The notes below the pieces were generated by a model. The model searched no databases. It was not told the DNA's origin and was given only the letters and a program-made list of their open reading frames with translations. A DNA stretch of 44,294 nt from Armatimonadota bacterium (GTDB taxonomy: Bacteria; Armatimonadota; Zipacnadia; UBA1398; JAKPQA01), in the NCBI GenBank assembly GCA_029547025.1, contig JAKPQA010000028.1, positions 1-44,294 on the forward strand, in the 5' to 3' direction. Positions 23,446 through 31,288 of the stretch are shown here, one piece after another; positions within the stretch are counted from its first letter, which is position 1; each line of letters opens with the position of its first letter. The position numbers and the translations under genes were made by a program.

Positions 23446-23706
23446 ATGCTGGTTCTGACACGGAGAATGGACGAGAGCATCGTCATCGGCGACGACATCC
23501 GCATCAAGGTCGTTGCCATCAAGGGCGACCACGTGCGGTTGGGTGTGGAGGCGCCGAGGGCGACGCCGATCCATCGCGAAGAGGTGTACGAGGAGATCCA
23601 GAAAGAGAACCGAGCCGCTGCCGCCTCTCCCCTGGACGCCAGTCAGCTCAACATGGCCGGCGACCTGCTCGCCGGAGTTGCCGAACCCCGCCCGAGTGAC
23701 GAGTAA
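23446..23706 (+). CDS. csrA: Carbon storage regulator CsrA
   Basis: An 86-residue CsrA: MLVLTRRMDESIVIGDDIRIKV, AIKGDHVRLGVEAP, then the RNA-contacting TPIHREEVYEEI segment. The dimeric beta-structure binds GGA loops in mRNA leaders and blocks ribosomes. The residues after about 60 form an added Ala/Leu-rich tail longer than the enterobacterial protein. Its position directly behind fliW suggests the Bacillus-type FliW-CsrA switch that limits flagellin translation. The 79-base gap before it contains GGA triplets that could allow autoregulation, but no defined site is assigned. It ends 25 bases before the opposing end of pckA. Confidence 0.95.
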   Translation: MLVLTRRMDESIVIGDDIRIKVVAIKGDHVRLGVEAPRATPIHREEVYEEIQKENRAAAASPLDASQLNMAGDLLAGVAEPRPSDE

Positions 23707-23731
23707 GCCCCCTGCGCGGAAGTCCTGCCCC

Positions 23732-25333
23732 CTAGAGCCCGTGACGCGCGATCTCCGCCGAGATGTCGTCCGTGAACTTGGCGAAGTTCTGCCGGAACAT
23801 CTGGACGAGTGACGCCGCCGTGGCATCATACGCCTCGTGGTCGGCCCACCGGTCGCGCGGCACGAGGATCTCACTGGGCACCCCCGGACACGACGTCGGA
23901 ACCTCGGCCCGGAACGTGGGATCCGCACGGTACTCGGCCTTCGACAACGTGCCATCGAGGATCGCCTGGATGATGCGGCGAGTCGCCTTGATATCGATGC
24001 GGTGGCCGACTCCGTAGCCACCGCCCGTCCAGCCGGTGTTCACGAGCCAGCAGTCCACATGGTGCCTGCGAATGTTCTCACCAAGCATCTGAGCGTAGAC
24101 CGCGGGGGGGCGAGCCAGGAAGGGTGCGCCGAAGCAGGCACTGAACGTTGCCGAGGGCTCGGTGACGCCGCGCTCGGTTCCCGCGACGCGAGCGGTGTAC
24201 CCCGAGAGGAAGTGGTACATGGCCTGCTCGTACGTGAGCTTGGCCACGGGAGGCAAGACGCCGAACGCATCACAGGTGAGCATAATGATGTTCTTCGGAT
24301 GGCCGCCGCGCCCCTCAGGAACGGAATTGGGGATGCTGTCAATGGGGTAGGCCGCCCGGGTGTTCTCTGTCAGCGTGTCATCGTTGAGGTCAACCCGGCG
24401 CGTGATGCGGTCGACGCGCACGTTCTCGAGGATCGTGCCGAACTTCTCGGTGCACGCGTAGATGTCGGGCTCCGCCTCTCGGGACAACCGGATCACCTTG
24501 GCGTAGCACCCGCCCTCGAAGTTGAAGATGCCGTCTTCGGCCCAGCCGTGTTCATCGTCACCGATCAGCCGGCGCTGCGGGTCGGCCGAGAGGGTCGTCT
24601 TGCCCGTGCCGGACAAGCCGAAGAAGATGGCCACATCGCCATCGGACCCAACGTTGGCCGAGCAGTGCATGGAGAGCACATGCTCATTGGGCAAAAGATA
24701 GTTCAAAATGGTGAACACACACTTTTTAATCTCCCCGCCGTACTGAGTGCCCCCGATGATGGCCAGGTTCTTGCCAAAGTTAATGATAATGAATGCCTCG
24801 GACTGTGTGCCATCGAGCTCGGACATGGCATGGAAGTGCGGCGCGTGGATGATCGTAACCTGGGGTACATGATCCCGGACCTCGTCACGGTTGGCGATGT
24901 GGATGAACATAGTCCGCGTGAACAGACTGTGCCACGCCGTCTCGGTGATGACCCGCACCGGAATGCGGTAGCGGGGATGATTACACACGTAGCAGTCCTG
25001 GACGAACACGTCCTGGCCCTGCATATAGGCCAGCAAGCGCTGGTGGAGCTGGTCGAACTGGACGCTGGAGAAGGGCCGGTTGACCTGGTCGTCCCACCAA
25101 ATATGTGCCTCACTCGATGGTTCACGCACGATGAACTTGTCGCGCGGCGAGCGCCCCGTGTGGTGGCCCGTGCGGACGCTCAGAGGCCCCTGGTGACTGA
25201 TGATGCCTTCCCGGCGCCGTACCGCATGCTCGTAGAGCTCAGCCGTCGTGGCATTCCAGTGCACCTCCCCGAAGTTCCGGAGGCCGTGCTCCTGCAGCTT
25301 CGCTCTCCACTGGTCCTTCTCGGTTGGGCTCAT
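23732..25333 (-). CDS. pckA: ATP-dependent phosphoenolpyruvate carboxykinase
   Basis: A 533-residue PckA that converts oxaloacetate and ATP to PEP and CO2, the entry step of gluconeogenesis. The kinase P-loop is GLSGTGKTTLSADPQR. Upstream is SVRTGHHTGRSPRDKFIV, with Arg for oxaloacetate; the metal and substrate site continues through YGGEIKKCVFTILNYLLP and SMHCSANVG. Then DEHGWAEDGIFNFEGGCYAK follows. Length and motifs match the ATP (not GTP) type. ATG 25333 has GAGGAGGG upstream, and a good promoter lies at 25363-25390. A stretch coding KKCVFTILNYLLP is markedly AT-rich compared with its surroundings. The gene converges on csrA with 25 bases between stops and no clear hairpin. Confidence 0.97.
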   Translation of the reverse strand: MSPTEKDQWRAKLQEHGLRNFGEVHWNATTAELYEHAVRRREGIISHQGPLSVRTGHHTGRSPRDKFIVREPSSEAHIWWDDQVNRPFSSVQFDQLHQRLLAYMQGQDVFVQDCYVCNHPRYRIPVRVITETAWHSLFTRTMFIHIANRDEVRDHVPQVTIIHAPHFHAMSELDGTQSEAFIIINFGKNLAIIGGTQYGGEIKKCVFTILNYLLPNEHVLSMHCSANVGSDGDVAIFFGLSGTGKTTLSADPQRRLIGDDEHGWAEDGIFNFEGGCYAKVIRLSREAEPDIYACTEKFGTILENVRVDRITRRVDLNDDTLTENTRAAYPIDSIPNSVPEGRGGHPKNIIMLTCDAFGVLPPVAKLTYEQAMYHFLSGYTARVAGTERGVTEPSATFSACFGAPFLARPPAVYAQMLGENIRRHHVDCWLVNTGWTGGGYGVGHRIDIKATRRIIQAILDGTLSKAEYRADPTFRAEVPTSCPGVPSEILVPRDRWADHEAYDATAASLVQMFRQNFAKFTDDISAEIARHGL

Positions 25334-25362
25334 CCGCAGCCACCCTCCTCACGCAATGGGCG

Positions 25363-25390
25363 ATTATAGCGACCCGGCCGCGGATCTCAA
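25363..25390 (-). promoter_or_regulatory. Sigma-70-type promoter of pckA
   Basis: On the minus strand TTGAGA (25385-25390), 16 bases, then TATAAT (25363-25368): five of six and six of six matches. The -10 is about 30 bases before the pckA start. It is the best full promoter seen in the window. Confidence 0.75.
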
Positions 25391-25422
25391 AGCATGGGAT
25401 CATCTGGGTGACGCGGTATCCT

Positions 25423-26952
25423 TCAGCGTGCGACCAGCCCGGGGGGCGGTCCGCCCATGACGCCGCCGGGGCCGGGCGCGCTGGGCCCCCCGGCGCCTCC
25501 ACCACCATGGATGGGTGGGGCTATGATCCGCCTTTCGAGGCTAAGGGTCGCCTCAATCTGACGCAACACAGCGTCTCGCCCCGGGAGGGGCACGGCGGCC
25601 AGGGCGGTGAGCGCGCACACGGCGACCAGGCCGATCCGGCCGTGCGCCCTGCGGGACCACTCATGCCAGCAGTAGAGCCCCCAGCGAACCGCGTACGCTG
25701 CCAGTGCGACCGCCAGCATGGCGAGAGCGACGGCGCCCGGCCGCCAACCATGGCCGGTGGAGGCCAGGGGTAGAGCCGCCGCTCCGAGCACCAGGGTCAG
25801 GCCGGCCAACGCGGCGGCTGCTCCCCCAGTCAGGGCGGAAGGGGCCGCAAAGCACCAGGGGCCCTCGGAGGCGGAGGCGGCGAGACCCGCTCGGGCCGCC
25901 GCAAGGCCGATCAACGCGAAAGCCACTCCGGCCGCGCCAGGGCGGTCGCCGAGTTGAACGGCCAGGGCGAGCACACCCACGTGTGACAAGAGCGCCCAGG
26001 CGAACGCGCTTCCAGGCCGCCGGGCCCAGAGAGCGCCCGCCGCACCTGCCACCGCAAGCACCACGGCCAGGCTGCGCGTCACAGCCGAGGCAGACTCCCA
26101 GCACTCATAGGGAAACACGCTCAGAGCCACGCGGATGAACACCATGCCCTGCGCCGCGAACAGCCCCCCGGCGATCGAGACCAGGACCGGCGAGCTGTAA
26201 CGCCGGGCGGCGTCGGGGAGGACCCAGGGATTCGCGGCGCCGGCCCATGCCACGAAGCCGAGGACCCAGAGCGCCGCGAGGGTACCCAGGACGTGGGGGC
26301 CGCCCATCGACACGCGGGCGCGCAAGTCCCCCAGTTCGTAGAGCGGAAGCTCGGGCAGGCCCGCAACCGGCGCGTGTGCCAGGGACGACAGTCGAACCAA
26401 GACGATGACCAGAAGGAGAGCGCCCACCTGGGACACGGCCAGATAACGCAGAGGAGTCGATGGACCGCTCGCCTGCTGGGGTCCCCCTCGAGCAACCAGG
26501 AGGGCCCCAAGGGCGACCGCCGCCTCGATGGCCAGGGCGAGCATGAGAAGATTCTGAGCCAGAACGAGAAGCGTACCGGCGGCGGCCAGGGCAAGGAGGA
26601 GCGGGAAAGGGACTGCATGGCTCGTGCCACGCAGAAGACCCGTGGCACAGGCGACGGCGAAGAGAGCGAGCATGGCCGCAAGAACGGGGCCCGCAAGACC
26701 ATCCATGCAGAGGCCCCAGCGATCGCTGACTGATGAGCCAAACACTACAAGCGCAGGGGAATGCCACGCTCCCAGTGCGGCGACGAGAGCCAGAACACAC
26801 ACAAGGGTCGCGGTCACTGCGGAGGCCGTCTGTGGGTCGGCCCGGTCACCGGTGCGCTCGGAAAGCGCTCGCACCACCGGGGCACTGAGTAGGACCGTCA
26901 GCGCTCCAGCCACCAACACGGCGGGGATTGCCGCCAACAACACGCCACCCAT
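25423..26952 (-). CDS. NuoN/NuoM-like membrane protein without any lysine
   Basis: A 509-residue polytopic protein, about 14 hydrophobic segments, related to the proton-conducting subunits of complex I and Mrp antiporters. The family helix carrying the key Glu is visible (LALAIEAAVALGALLVA, Glu143), followed by TPLRYLAVSQVGALLLVI, as in NuoN. A NPWVLPDAARRYSSPVLVS section corresponds to the P-x-H-x-W-L-P-D-A region. However, the essential trans-membrane lysines are missing; the whole protein contains no Lys at all, and the conserved His of PxHxWLPDA is absent. The C-terminal tail is Gly/Pro-rich. No other nuo gene is nearby. ATG 26952 is chosen from the hydrophobic start. A bare -10 (27004-27009) lies upstream. 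It is probably a relative that lost or changed proton transport. Confidence 0.78.
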   Translation of the reverse strand: MGGVLLAAIPAVLVAGALTVLLSAPVVRALSERTGDRADPQTASAVTATLVCVLALVAALGAWHSPALVVFGSSVSDRWGLCMDGLAGPVLAAMLALFAVACATGLLRGTSHAVPFPLLLALAAAGTLLVLAQNLLMLALAIEAAVALGALLVARGGPQQASGPSTPLRYLAVSQVGALLLVIVLVRLSSLAHAPVAGLPELPLYELGDLRARVSMGGPHVLGTLAALWVLGFVAWAGAANPWVLPDAARRYSSPVLVSIAGGLFAAQGMVFIRVALSVFPYECWESASAVTRSLAVVLAVAGAAGALWARRPGSAFAWALLSHVGVLALAVQLGDRPGAAGVAFALIGLAAARAGLAASASEGPWCFAAPSALTGGAAAALAGLTLVLGAAALPLASTGHGWRPGAVALAMLAVALAAYAVRWGLYCWHEWSRRAHGRIGLVAVCALTALAAVPLPGRDAVLRQIEATLSLERRIIAPPIHGGGGAGGPSAPGPGGVMGGPPPGLVAR

Positions 26953-27257
26953 GGGTCGACCGCCCTTACCGACGCGGAGAGGCGGATGTCCGCCCTCGCT
27001 GCCATTATAGCAGTCGTTGTTCGTGCGACGGCGCGGCGGGACGAGCGTCGCGAAAGCGCAAGAAAGATCAGCGAGCGCAGAGGCCTTTTCCGGCACGAGG
27101 CAGAACATGGCGGTGTTGAACAGGGGGCGATGCAGGGGCCGGGATATTCCAGGCTCTTACCGGCCGCGCAGCGCTACGCTGATGCAACTCGGCGAGGTTG
27201 GGGCGGCAAGCCTTGACTTCGGCCCGCGTTTGGGGCCAGGGCGAAGCTGGGAGAGAG
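26953..27257. promoter_or_regulatory. Divergent intergenic region with minus-strand -10
   Basis: This 305-base gap holds a perfect TATAAT on the minus strand at 27004-27009, 51 bases before the NuoN-like start, with no matching -35. On the plus strand TTGACT occurs at 27215-27220 but no -10 follows at proper distance. I see no gene or stable repeat here. Confidence 0.45.
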
Positions 27258-27620
27258 ATGACGTCCGAAGAGCGCGACGAGATCTTCAAGCGCGCCGAGA
27301 AGCTGCGTATCAACGGCGACTATGAGGCGGCGCGCCCTCTGTACGAAGAGCTGCTGGGCGCGGACGGCAATGACCATGGTGCCGTGCTCGGACTGGCCTA
27401 CTGCCAGCTGAACATCGGCGAGTTCGAGGAGGCCATCGAGACGTTCCAGCGCGCCAAAGAGGTGGACCCCACCCATGTCAAAGGCCGGCTGGAGCTCGCC
27501 AAGTCCATGGCGATGCTGGCCATGTACGATGAGGCCAAGGCCGAGTTCCTGGGTGTTCTGGAGCTGGATCCTGAGAACGAGGATGCCCTCGAGCAGCTTG
27601 AGTACTTCCCCGACGACTAG
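27258..27620 (+). CDS. Small TPR protein
   Basis: A 120-residue soluble protein made almost entirely of three tetratricopeptide repeats. The first is EIFKRAEKLRINGDYEAARPLYEELL, then a segment with AVLGLAYCQLNIGEFEEAIETFQRAKEVDP, then RLELAKSMAMLAMYDEAKAEFLGVLELDP. The small-Ala and Pro positions of the repeat are in place. The acidic end (ALEQLEYFPDD) may cap the solenoid. The start at ATG 27258 follows GGGAGAGAG; the frame is open to 27198, but upstream codons do not look coding. The partner is unknown. The strong terminator at 27653-27686 indicates it is transcribed apart from the ASKHA gene after it. Confidence 0.85.
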   Translation: MTSEERDEIFKRAEKLRINGDYEAARPLYEELLGADGNDHGAVLGLAYCQLNIGEFEEAIETFQRAKEVDPTHVKGRLELAKSMAMLAMYDEAKAEFLGVLELDPENEDALEQLEYFPDD

Positions 27621-27652
27621 GCTGTACCGCAGCATGACATGACTGCTGGCGT

Positions 27653-27686
27653 CGACCCCAAAGGCCCATCGGGGTCGTCTTGTTGT
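27653..27686 (+). terminator. Rho-independent terminator after TPR gene
   Basis: CGACCCC (27653-27659) pairs with GGGGTCG (27671-27677) around an 11-base loop, followed at once by TCTTGTTGT. This is the only hairpin in the window with a real T-rich tail, and it sits 33 bases after the TPR stop. Confidence 0.75.
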
Positions 27687-27729
27687 ACCCGGAGCCTCCC
27701 CATGCAGTTCCGGTAGTGGTGGGTGAACC

Positions 27730-29592
27730 GTGCACAGCGTCAACGTCAAGTTCGAGCCGGACAACGTACGTGGCCAAGTGGCAGCGGGGTCCACGGTGGC
27801 CGAGGCCGCGTCCCACCTGGCGGTGCCGATCGCGCAGCCTTGTGGCGCCCTGGGGCAGTGCGGCAAGTGCCAGTGTGTCGTCCGCGCCGCGCGCGTCGAG
27901 GAGACCGGTGACCAGCGCGCCGTTCTCGGCGATTCGCTGTACGACCGGGGAGTGCGGCTTGCATGTCAGACCCGGCTCCTCTCCGACGCGGAGATCGAGA
28001 TTCTGCCCGTTGCCCGAGTTGGCGAGCAGCGGATCCTGGTGGACGCCTCGACGGACCTGGCCGCGGTTGAGCCCGATGTGCGGCTCTCGAAGACGTACCT
28101 GGAGCTTGATCCTCCTACGCTGACCGACCAGAGAGCCGACCTCGACCGGATCGTCGACGCCCTGGCGGCCGAGGGAGTCCGGGTCGAGGTCACCGAGGCT
28201 CCGCGCATGGTTCGTGGTCTCGCCCATCTCTGCCGTGCGAGCCAGTACCGAGTCACGGCGGTAGCGGCCGACGGCGGCCTGGTCGCCGTCGAGCCGGGCG
28301 ACACGCGCGCCCACGCCTACGCGGTGGCCGTGGACATCGGCACAACCACGGTGGTGGCGTACCTGGCCGACCTGCGCTCGGGCCATCGCCGGGCCGTCGC
28401 ATCGGCGGTAAACCCCCAGGTTGCATACGGCGACGACGTGGTATCGCGTATCCGCTATCTGCAGGATCACGAAGACGGCATCGTGACGCTTCAGGGCGCT
28501 GTTGTGTCGACCGTCGACGGGCTGATCGGCGAGCTGGTGACTGAGGCCGGCATTGACGACGCCTGGATCTACCGGGTCGTGGTGGTCGGCAATGCCACCA
28601 TGACGCACCTGCTGTGGGGCGCCGATCCGTCGGCCATCGCACAGGCGCCCTACATCCCTACCTACCGCATGTCGCTCGGCGGACGTGCCGCCGACGTGGG
28701 GCTGTGCCGGGCACCATGCGCCCGCCTGCTGTCACTGCCAGGGATCGCGGGATGGATTGGCGCCGACACGACGGGTGTGATACTCTCGGCGCGGCTCCAC
28801 GAGGCGACGGAGCCCTTCGTTGCGGTGGACATCGGCACGAACGGTGAGATTGTGCTGGGGCGCGATGGGCGCCTGTTGGCCTGTTCGGCCGCAGCGGGCC
28901 CTGCGTTCGAGGGTGCCCAGATCTTTCAGGGCATGCGGGCCGCCCCCGGCGCCGTCGACACGGTGGACCTGGCAGGCGCTGAGATCCGTTACACGACCAT
29001 CGGCGGCAGTCCGGCGCGCGGGATCTGCGGGTCCGGCTTGTTCGACGCGATGGCGGCGCTGCGCCGCGCGGGAGTGGTCAACGAGGCGGGGACCATGCTC
29101 CGGCCGGAGGCTGCAGAGCCCCACGGGCTGGCCCCGGAGCTGGCGGCGCGGCTCACCATGGTGGATGACCAACCGGCATTCGTGCTGGTACCCGACGCTG
29201 AGACGGCACTGGATGGGCCCGTGGTCCTGACACAGCGTGACGTCCGGCAGATCCAGTTGGCCAAGGGGGCCATCGCGGCGGGCATCCAGATTGGCCTCTG
29301 CGAGCTGGGGATGGAGCCAGACCAGGTGGCCCGCGTGGTTCTAGCGGGCGCCTTCGGCAGCTATGTGCGGCCCCAGAGCGCGGCCGATATCGGCCTGTTC
29401 CCTCCGGAGCTGGTATCGCGCACCACGAGTGTCGGCAACGCGGCCGGCGCGGGGGCATTCGTGGCGGCGGTCTCGGACCAACGACGGCACGAGGCGGATG
29501 CCATTGCCGCGTCGGTTGAGTACCTGGAGCTGGCGACACGTTTGGATTTCAGTGAGGCGTTCGCGGAAGCCATGGTGTTCCCAAGCCTGTAG
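27730..29592 (+). CDS. RACo-like ferredoxin/ASKHA protein (DUF4445)
   Basis: A 620-residue reductive activator of corrinoid proteins by architecture. The N-terminal 2Fe-2S ferredoxin has Cys 38, 44, 47 and 79 (CGALGQCGKC ... LACQ), with an extra Cys at 49. A linker follows, then the ASKHA ATPase domain: VDIGTTTVVAYLADL, DDVVSRIRYLQ, VVVVGNATMTHLLWG, then FVAVDIGTNGEIVLG with the second phosphate loop and SPARGICGSGLFDAMA, and LAGAFGSYVRP. Relatives use ATP to reduce inactive Co(II) corrinoid cofactors of methyltransferases. No corrinoid protein or methyltransferase is adjacent, so the client is unknown. GTG 27730 is used; GTG 27724 lies just upstream. It follows a terminator and ends 72 bases before the nucleotidyltransferase gene. 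Confidence 0.9.
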   Translation: MHSVNVKFEPDNVRGQVAAGSTVAEAASHLAVPIAQPCGALGQCGKCQCVVRAARVEETGDQRAVLGDSLYDRGVRLACQTRLLSDAEIEILPVARVGEQRILVDASTDLAAVEPDVRLSKTYLELDPPTLTDQRADLDRIVDALAAEGVRVEVTEAPRMVRGLAHLCRASQYRVTAVAADGGLVAVEPGDTRAHAYAVAVDIGTTTVVAYLADLRSGHRRAVASAVNPQVAYGDDVVSRIRYLQDHEDGIVTLQGAVVSTVDGLIGELVTEAGIDDAWIYRVVVVGNATMTHLLWGADPSAIAQAPYIPTYRMSLGGRAADVGLCRAPCARLLSLPGIAGWIGADTTGVILSARLHEATEPFVAVDIGTNGEIVLGRDGRLLACSAAAGPAFEGAQIFQGMRAAPGAVDTVDLAGAEIRYTTIGGSPARGICGSGLFDAMAALRRAGVVNEAGTMLRPEAAEPHGLAPELAARLTMVDDQPAFVLVPDAETALDGPVVLTQRDVRQIQLAKGAIAAGIQIGLCELGMEPDQVARVVLAGAFGSYVRPQSAADIGLFPPELVSRTTSVGNAAGAGAFVAAVSDQRRHEADAIAASVEYLELATRLDFSEAFAEAMVFPSL

Positions 29593-29664
29593 CTGCCGCG
29601 GCTCTGCCGGGGGCCGCGACCGATTCGTGGCTCGGGTGGGTGTGCGGAGGAGGTTGTCGAGACG

Positions 29665-30771
29665 GTGAAGGCGGTGATTCTGGCAGCCGGTCGTGGGACC
29701 CGAATGATGCCCCTGACGACCACGCGCCCGAAGATGATGATCCCGGTCATCAATCGGCCGATTCTCGAACACATCGTAGTGGGTCTGCGCGATGCGGGCG
29801 TCCGGGAGTTCCTGTTCGTTACGGGCCACCTCGGGGAACAGATCGCCGGGCATTTCGGCGATGGCTCGAACCTCGGTGTGAACATCGACTACCGGCCACA
29901 GGATACGGAAGCCACTGCCAAGTACGGTACAGCCATCGCGGCGGGGCTGGCCCGGGACTTCGTTGGCGATGAGCCATTCCTGCTCACCTTTGGCGACATC
30001 ATGACACCGCCCGAGAACTACGCCGCCCTTATGGCCGCATACGAGGCCACTCCGGGCTCGGCTTTCCTGTGTGTCAATCGTGTCGACGATGTCTCGAGCG
30101 GGGGCGCGGTCTTCGTGGAGGAAGGCCGGGTGGTCGACATGATCGAGAAGCCACCGGCCGGAACGGTGACGACTCAGTTTATCAACTCAGGCATCTTCAT
30201 CCTACGCCCGGAGGTATTCCCCGCCATTGACGACCTGACTCCCTCGGCTCGCGGTGAGTACGAGCTGACCACGGCGCTGGTCCGGACGATCCGCGAGGGC
30301 ATCCCGACCCATGCTCACGAGCTCCAGGGGTACTGGTCCAACGTGGGGGACCCCGACGAAGTGATGTGGCTCACGCGCCTTCTGCTCCAGCGTCTGGCGG
30401 CTACCCGGAGCAAGTTGGAGCGCCGGTTACACCGCGACGACCGTTTCGGCGGCCCGGTGTTCGTGGGTCGAAATGTCGACATCCATCCGGACGCGCAGAT
30501 CACAGGCCCCGTGGTGATCGGCGACAACTGCCAGATTGGCAATGCCCATGTGGGGTTCTACACGACACTGGGCGAGAGGTGCCGCGTCGCCGACGGGGCT
30601 CGAGTCGTCTCCAGCGCGGTCCTGCCCGGCACGACCATCGGCGAGAACAGCCACGTGGGGCATGCGCTGCTGGGTAGCGGAGTGCGCGTTCGCCGGAATG
30701 CGCGGCTGCTGGGCACGTGCGATCAGACGACCGTGGTGGGGGATAACGGGGTCATCGCGGCGGCCAGCTAG
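29665..30771 (+). CDS. Sugar-1-phosphate nucleotidyltransferase with left-handed helix tail
   Basis: A 368-residue NDP-sugar pyrophosphorylase. The N-terminal signature is KAVILAAGRGTRMMPLTTTRPKMMIPV, then IEHIV-like NRPILEHIVVG, LTFGDIM for metal and nucleotide, IEKPP and FINSGIFILRPE. The C-terminal part (about 270-360) has hexapeptide repeats typical of a left-handed beta helix (VFVGRNVDIHPDAQITGPVVIGDNCQIG). It joins a sugar-1-phosphate to an NTP, releasing pyrophosphate; glucose-1-phosphate with dTTP or UTP, or mannose-1-phosphate with GTP, are possible. GTG 29665 starts the frame with GAGACG before it. It lies apart from other sugar genes. Confidence 0.9.
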   Translation: MKAVILAAGRGTRMMPLTTTRPKMMIPVINRPILEHIVVGLRDAGVREFLFVTGHLGEQIAGHFGDGSNLGVNIDYRPQDTEATAKYGTAIAAGLARDFVGDEPFLLTFGDIMTPPENYAALMAAYEATPGSAFLCVNRVDDVSSGGAVFVEEGRVVDMIEKPPAGTVTTQFINSGIFILRPEVFPAIDDLTPSARGEYELTTALVRTIREGIPTHAHELQGYWSNVGDPDEVMWLTRLLLQRLAATRSKLERRLHRDDRFGGPVFVGRNVDIHPDAQITGPVVIGDNCQIGNAHVGFYTTLGERCRVADGARVVSSAVLPGTTIGENSHVGHALLGSGVRVRRNARLLGTCDQTTVVGDNGVIAAAS

Positions 30772-30841
30772 ACCTCCAGTTGAGCCGGGCACTCCGTCGG
30801 ACCGGCCGATGCCACACGCCGAGCACGGGGCTGGGACATGG

Positions 30842-30847
30842 TATACT
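30842..30847 (+). promoter_or_regulatory. -10 box (TATACT) just before small membrane gene
   Basis: TATACT ends six bases before the ATG at 30854, so transcription from it would begin at or almost at the start codon, giving a leaderless message. No good -35 is seen. Confidence 0.4.
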
Positions 30848-30853
30848 CGACCC

Positions 30854-31264
30854 ATGCCTCCGCCGCTGAGCAAACTCATTCCGATGGCCGTCGGCGCGGC
30901 ACTGATCCTGCTCCTACTGAGCCTGGCCGCCTGGCGTCGTCTTTCGGACGCGGGACGGCCCGACCTTGGCGCTCGAGCAGCGCGGAACCTGCTGGGCACC
31001 GGACTGGCGGTGGGTGCCGCGGCATACGTCGGTGCGGCCGCCATTGGATTCGACCTCCTGGAGTACGCGGCTCGCGTCCAGAACGGGACTGCGCCATGGC
31101 CGCCCCTCGGCTTGGCGGCGGCGAGCATCGCCCTCGGGGTCGTGCTGGTCGCCCGGTTCCTGTCGATCATGCAAGCAATCTCTAACCCTGCCGTGGCGCC
31201 TGCTCCCGGACCGGCGCCGGGCGACGACAACGGCCTGGGAACCGCGGATTCGGTCCCTCGCTAG
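30854..31264 (+). CDS. Small three-helix membrane protein
   Basis: A 136-residue protein with three clear hydrophobic segments: LIPMAVGAALILLLLSLAAW (about 8-27), GTGLAVGAAAYVGAAAIGF (about 48-66) and LGLAAASIALGVVLVARF (about 85-102). A Pro/Ala/Asp-rich tail follows. I do not recognise a family or motif. The frame is open far upstream to 30536 inside the nucleotidyltransferase gene, so ATG 30854 is chosen because the hydrophobic sequence starts there. A -10 box directly upstream suggests leaderless expression. The secreted stalk-domain protein gene follows 24 bases later on the same strand, so they may form a pair. Confidence 0.7.
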   Translation: MPPPLSKLIPMAVGAALILLLLSLAAWRRLSDAGRPDLGARAARNLLGTGLAVGAAAYVGAAAIGFDLLEYAARVQNGTAPWPPLGLAAASIALGVVLVARFLSIMQAISNPAVAPAPGPAPGDDNGLGTADSVPR

Positions 31265-31288
31265 ACCCCCGATCGGGCGGTGTGACCC

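Noticed and set aside
23837-25369. Long open frame on the plus strand opposite pckA
   Set aside because: It is the antisense shadow of the very clear PckA; its translation has no domain and arises from G+C-biased codons.
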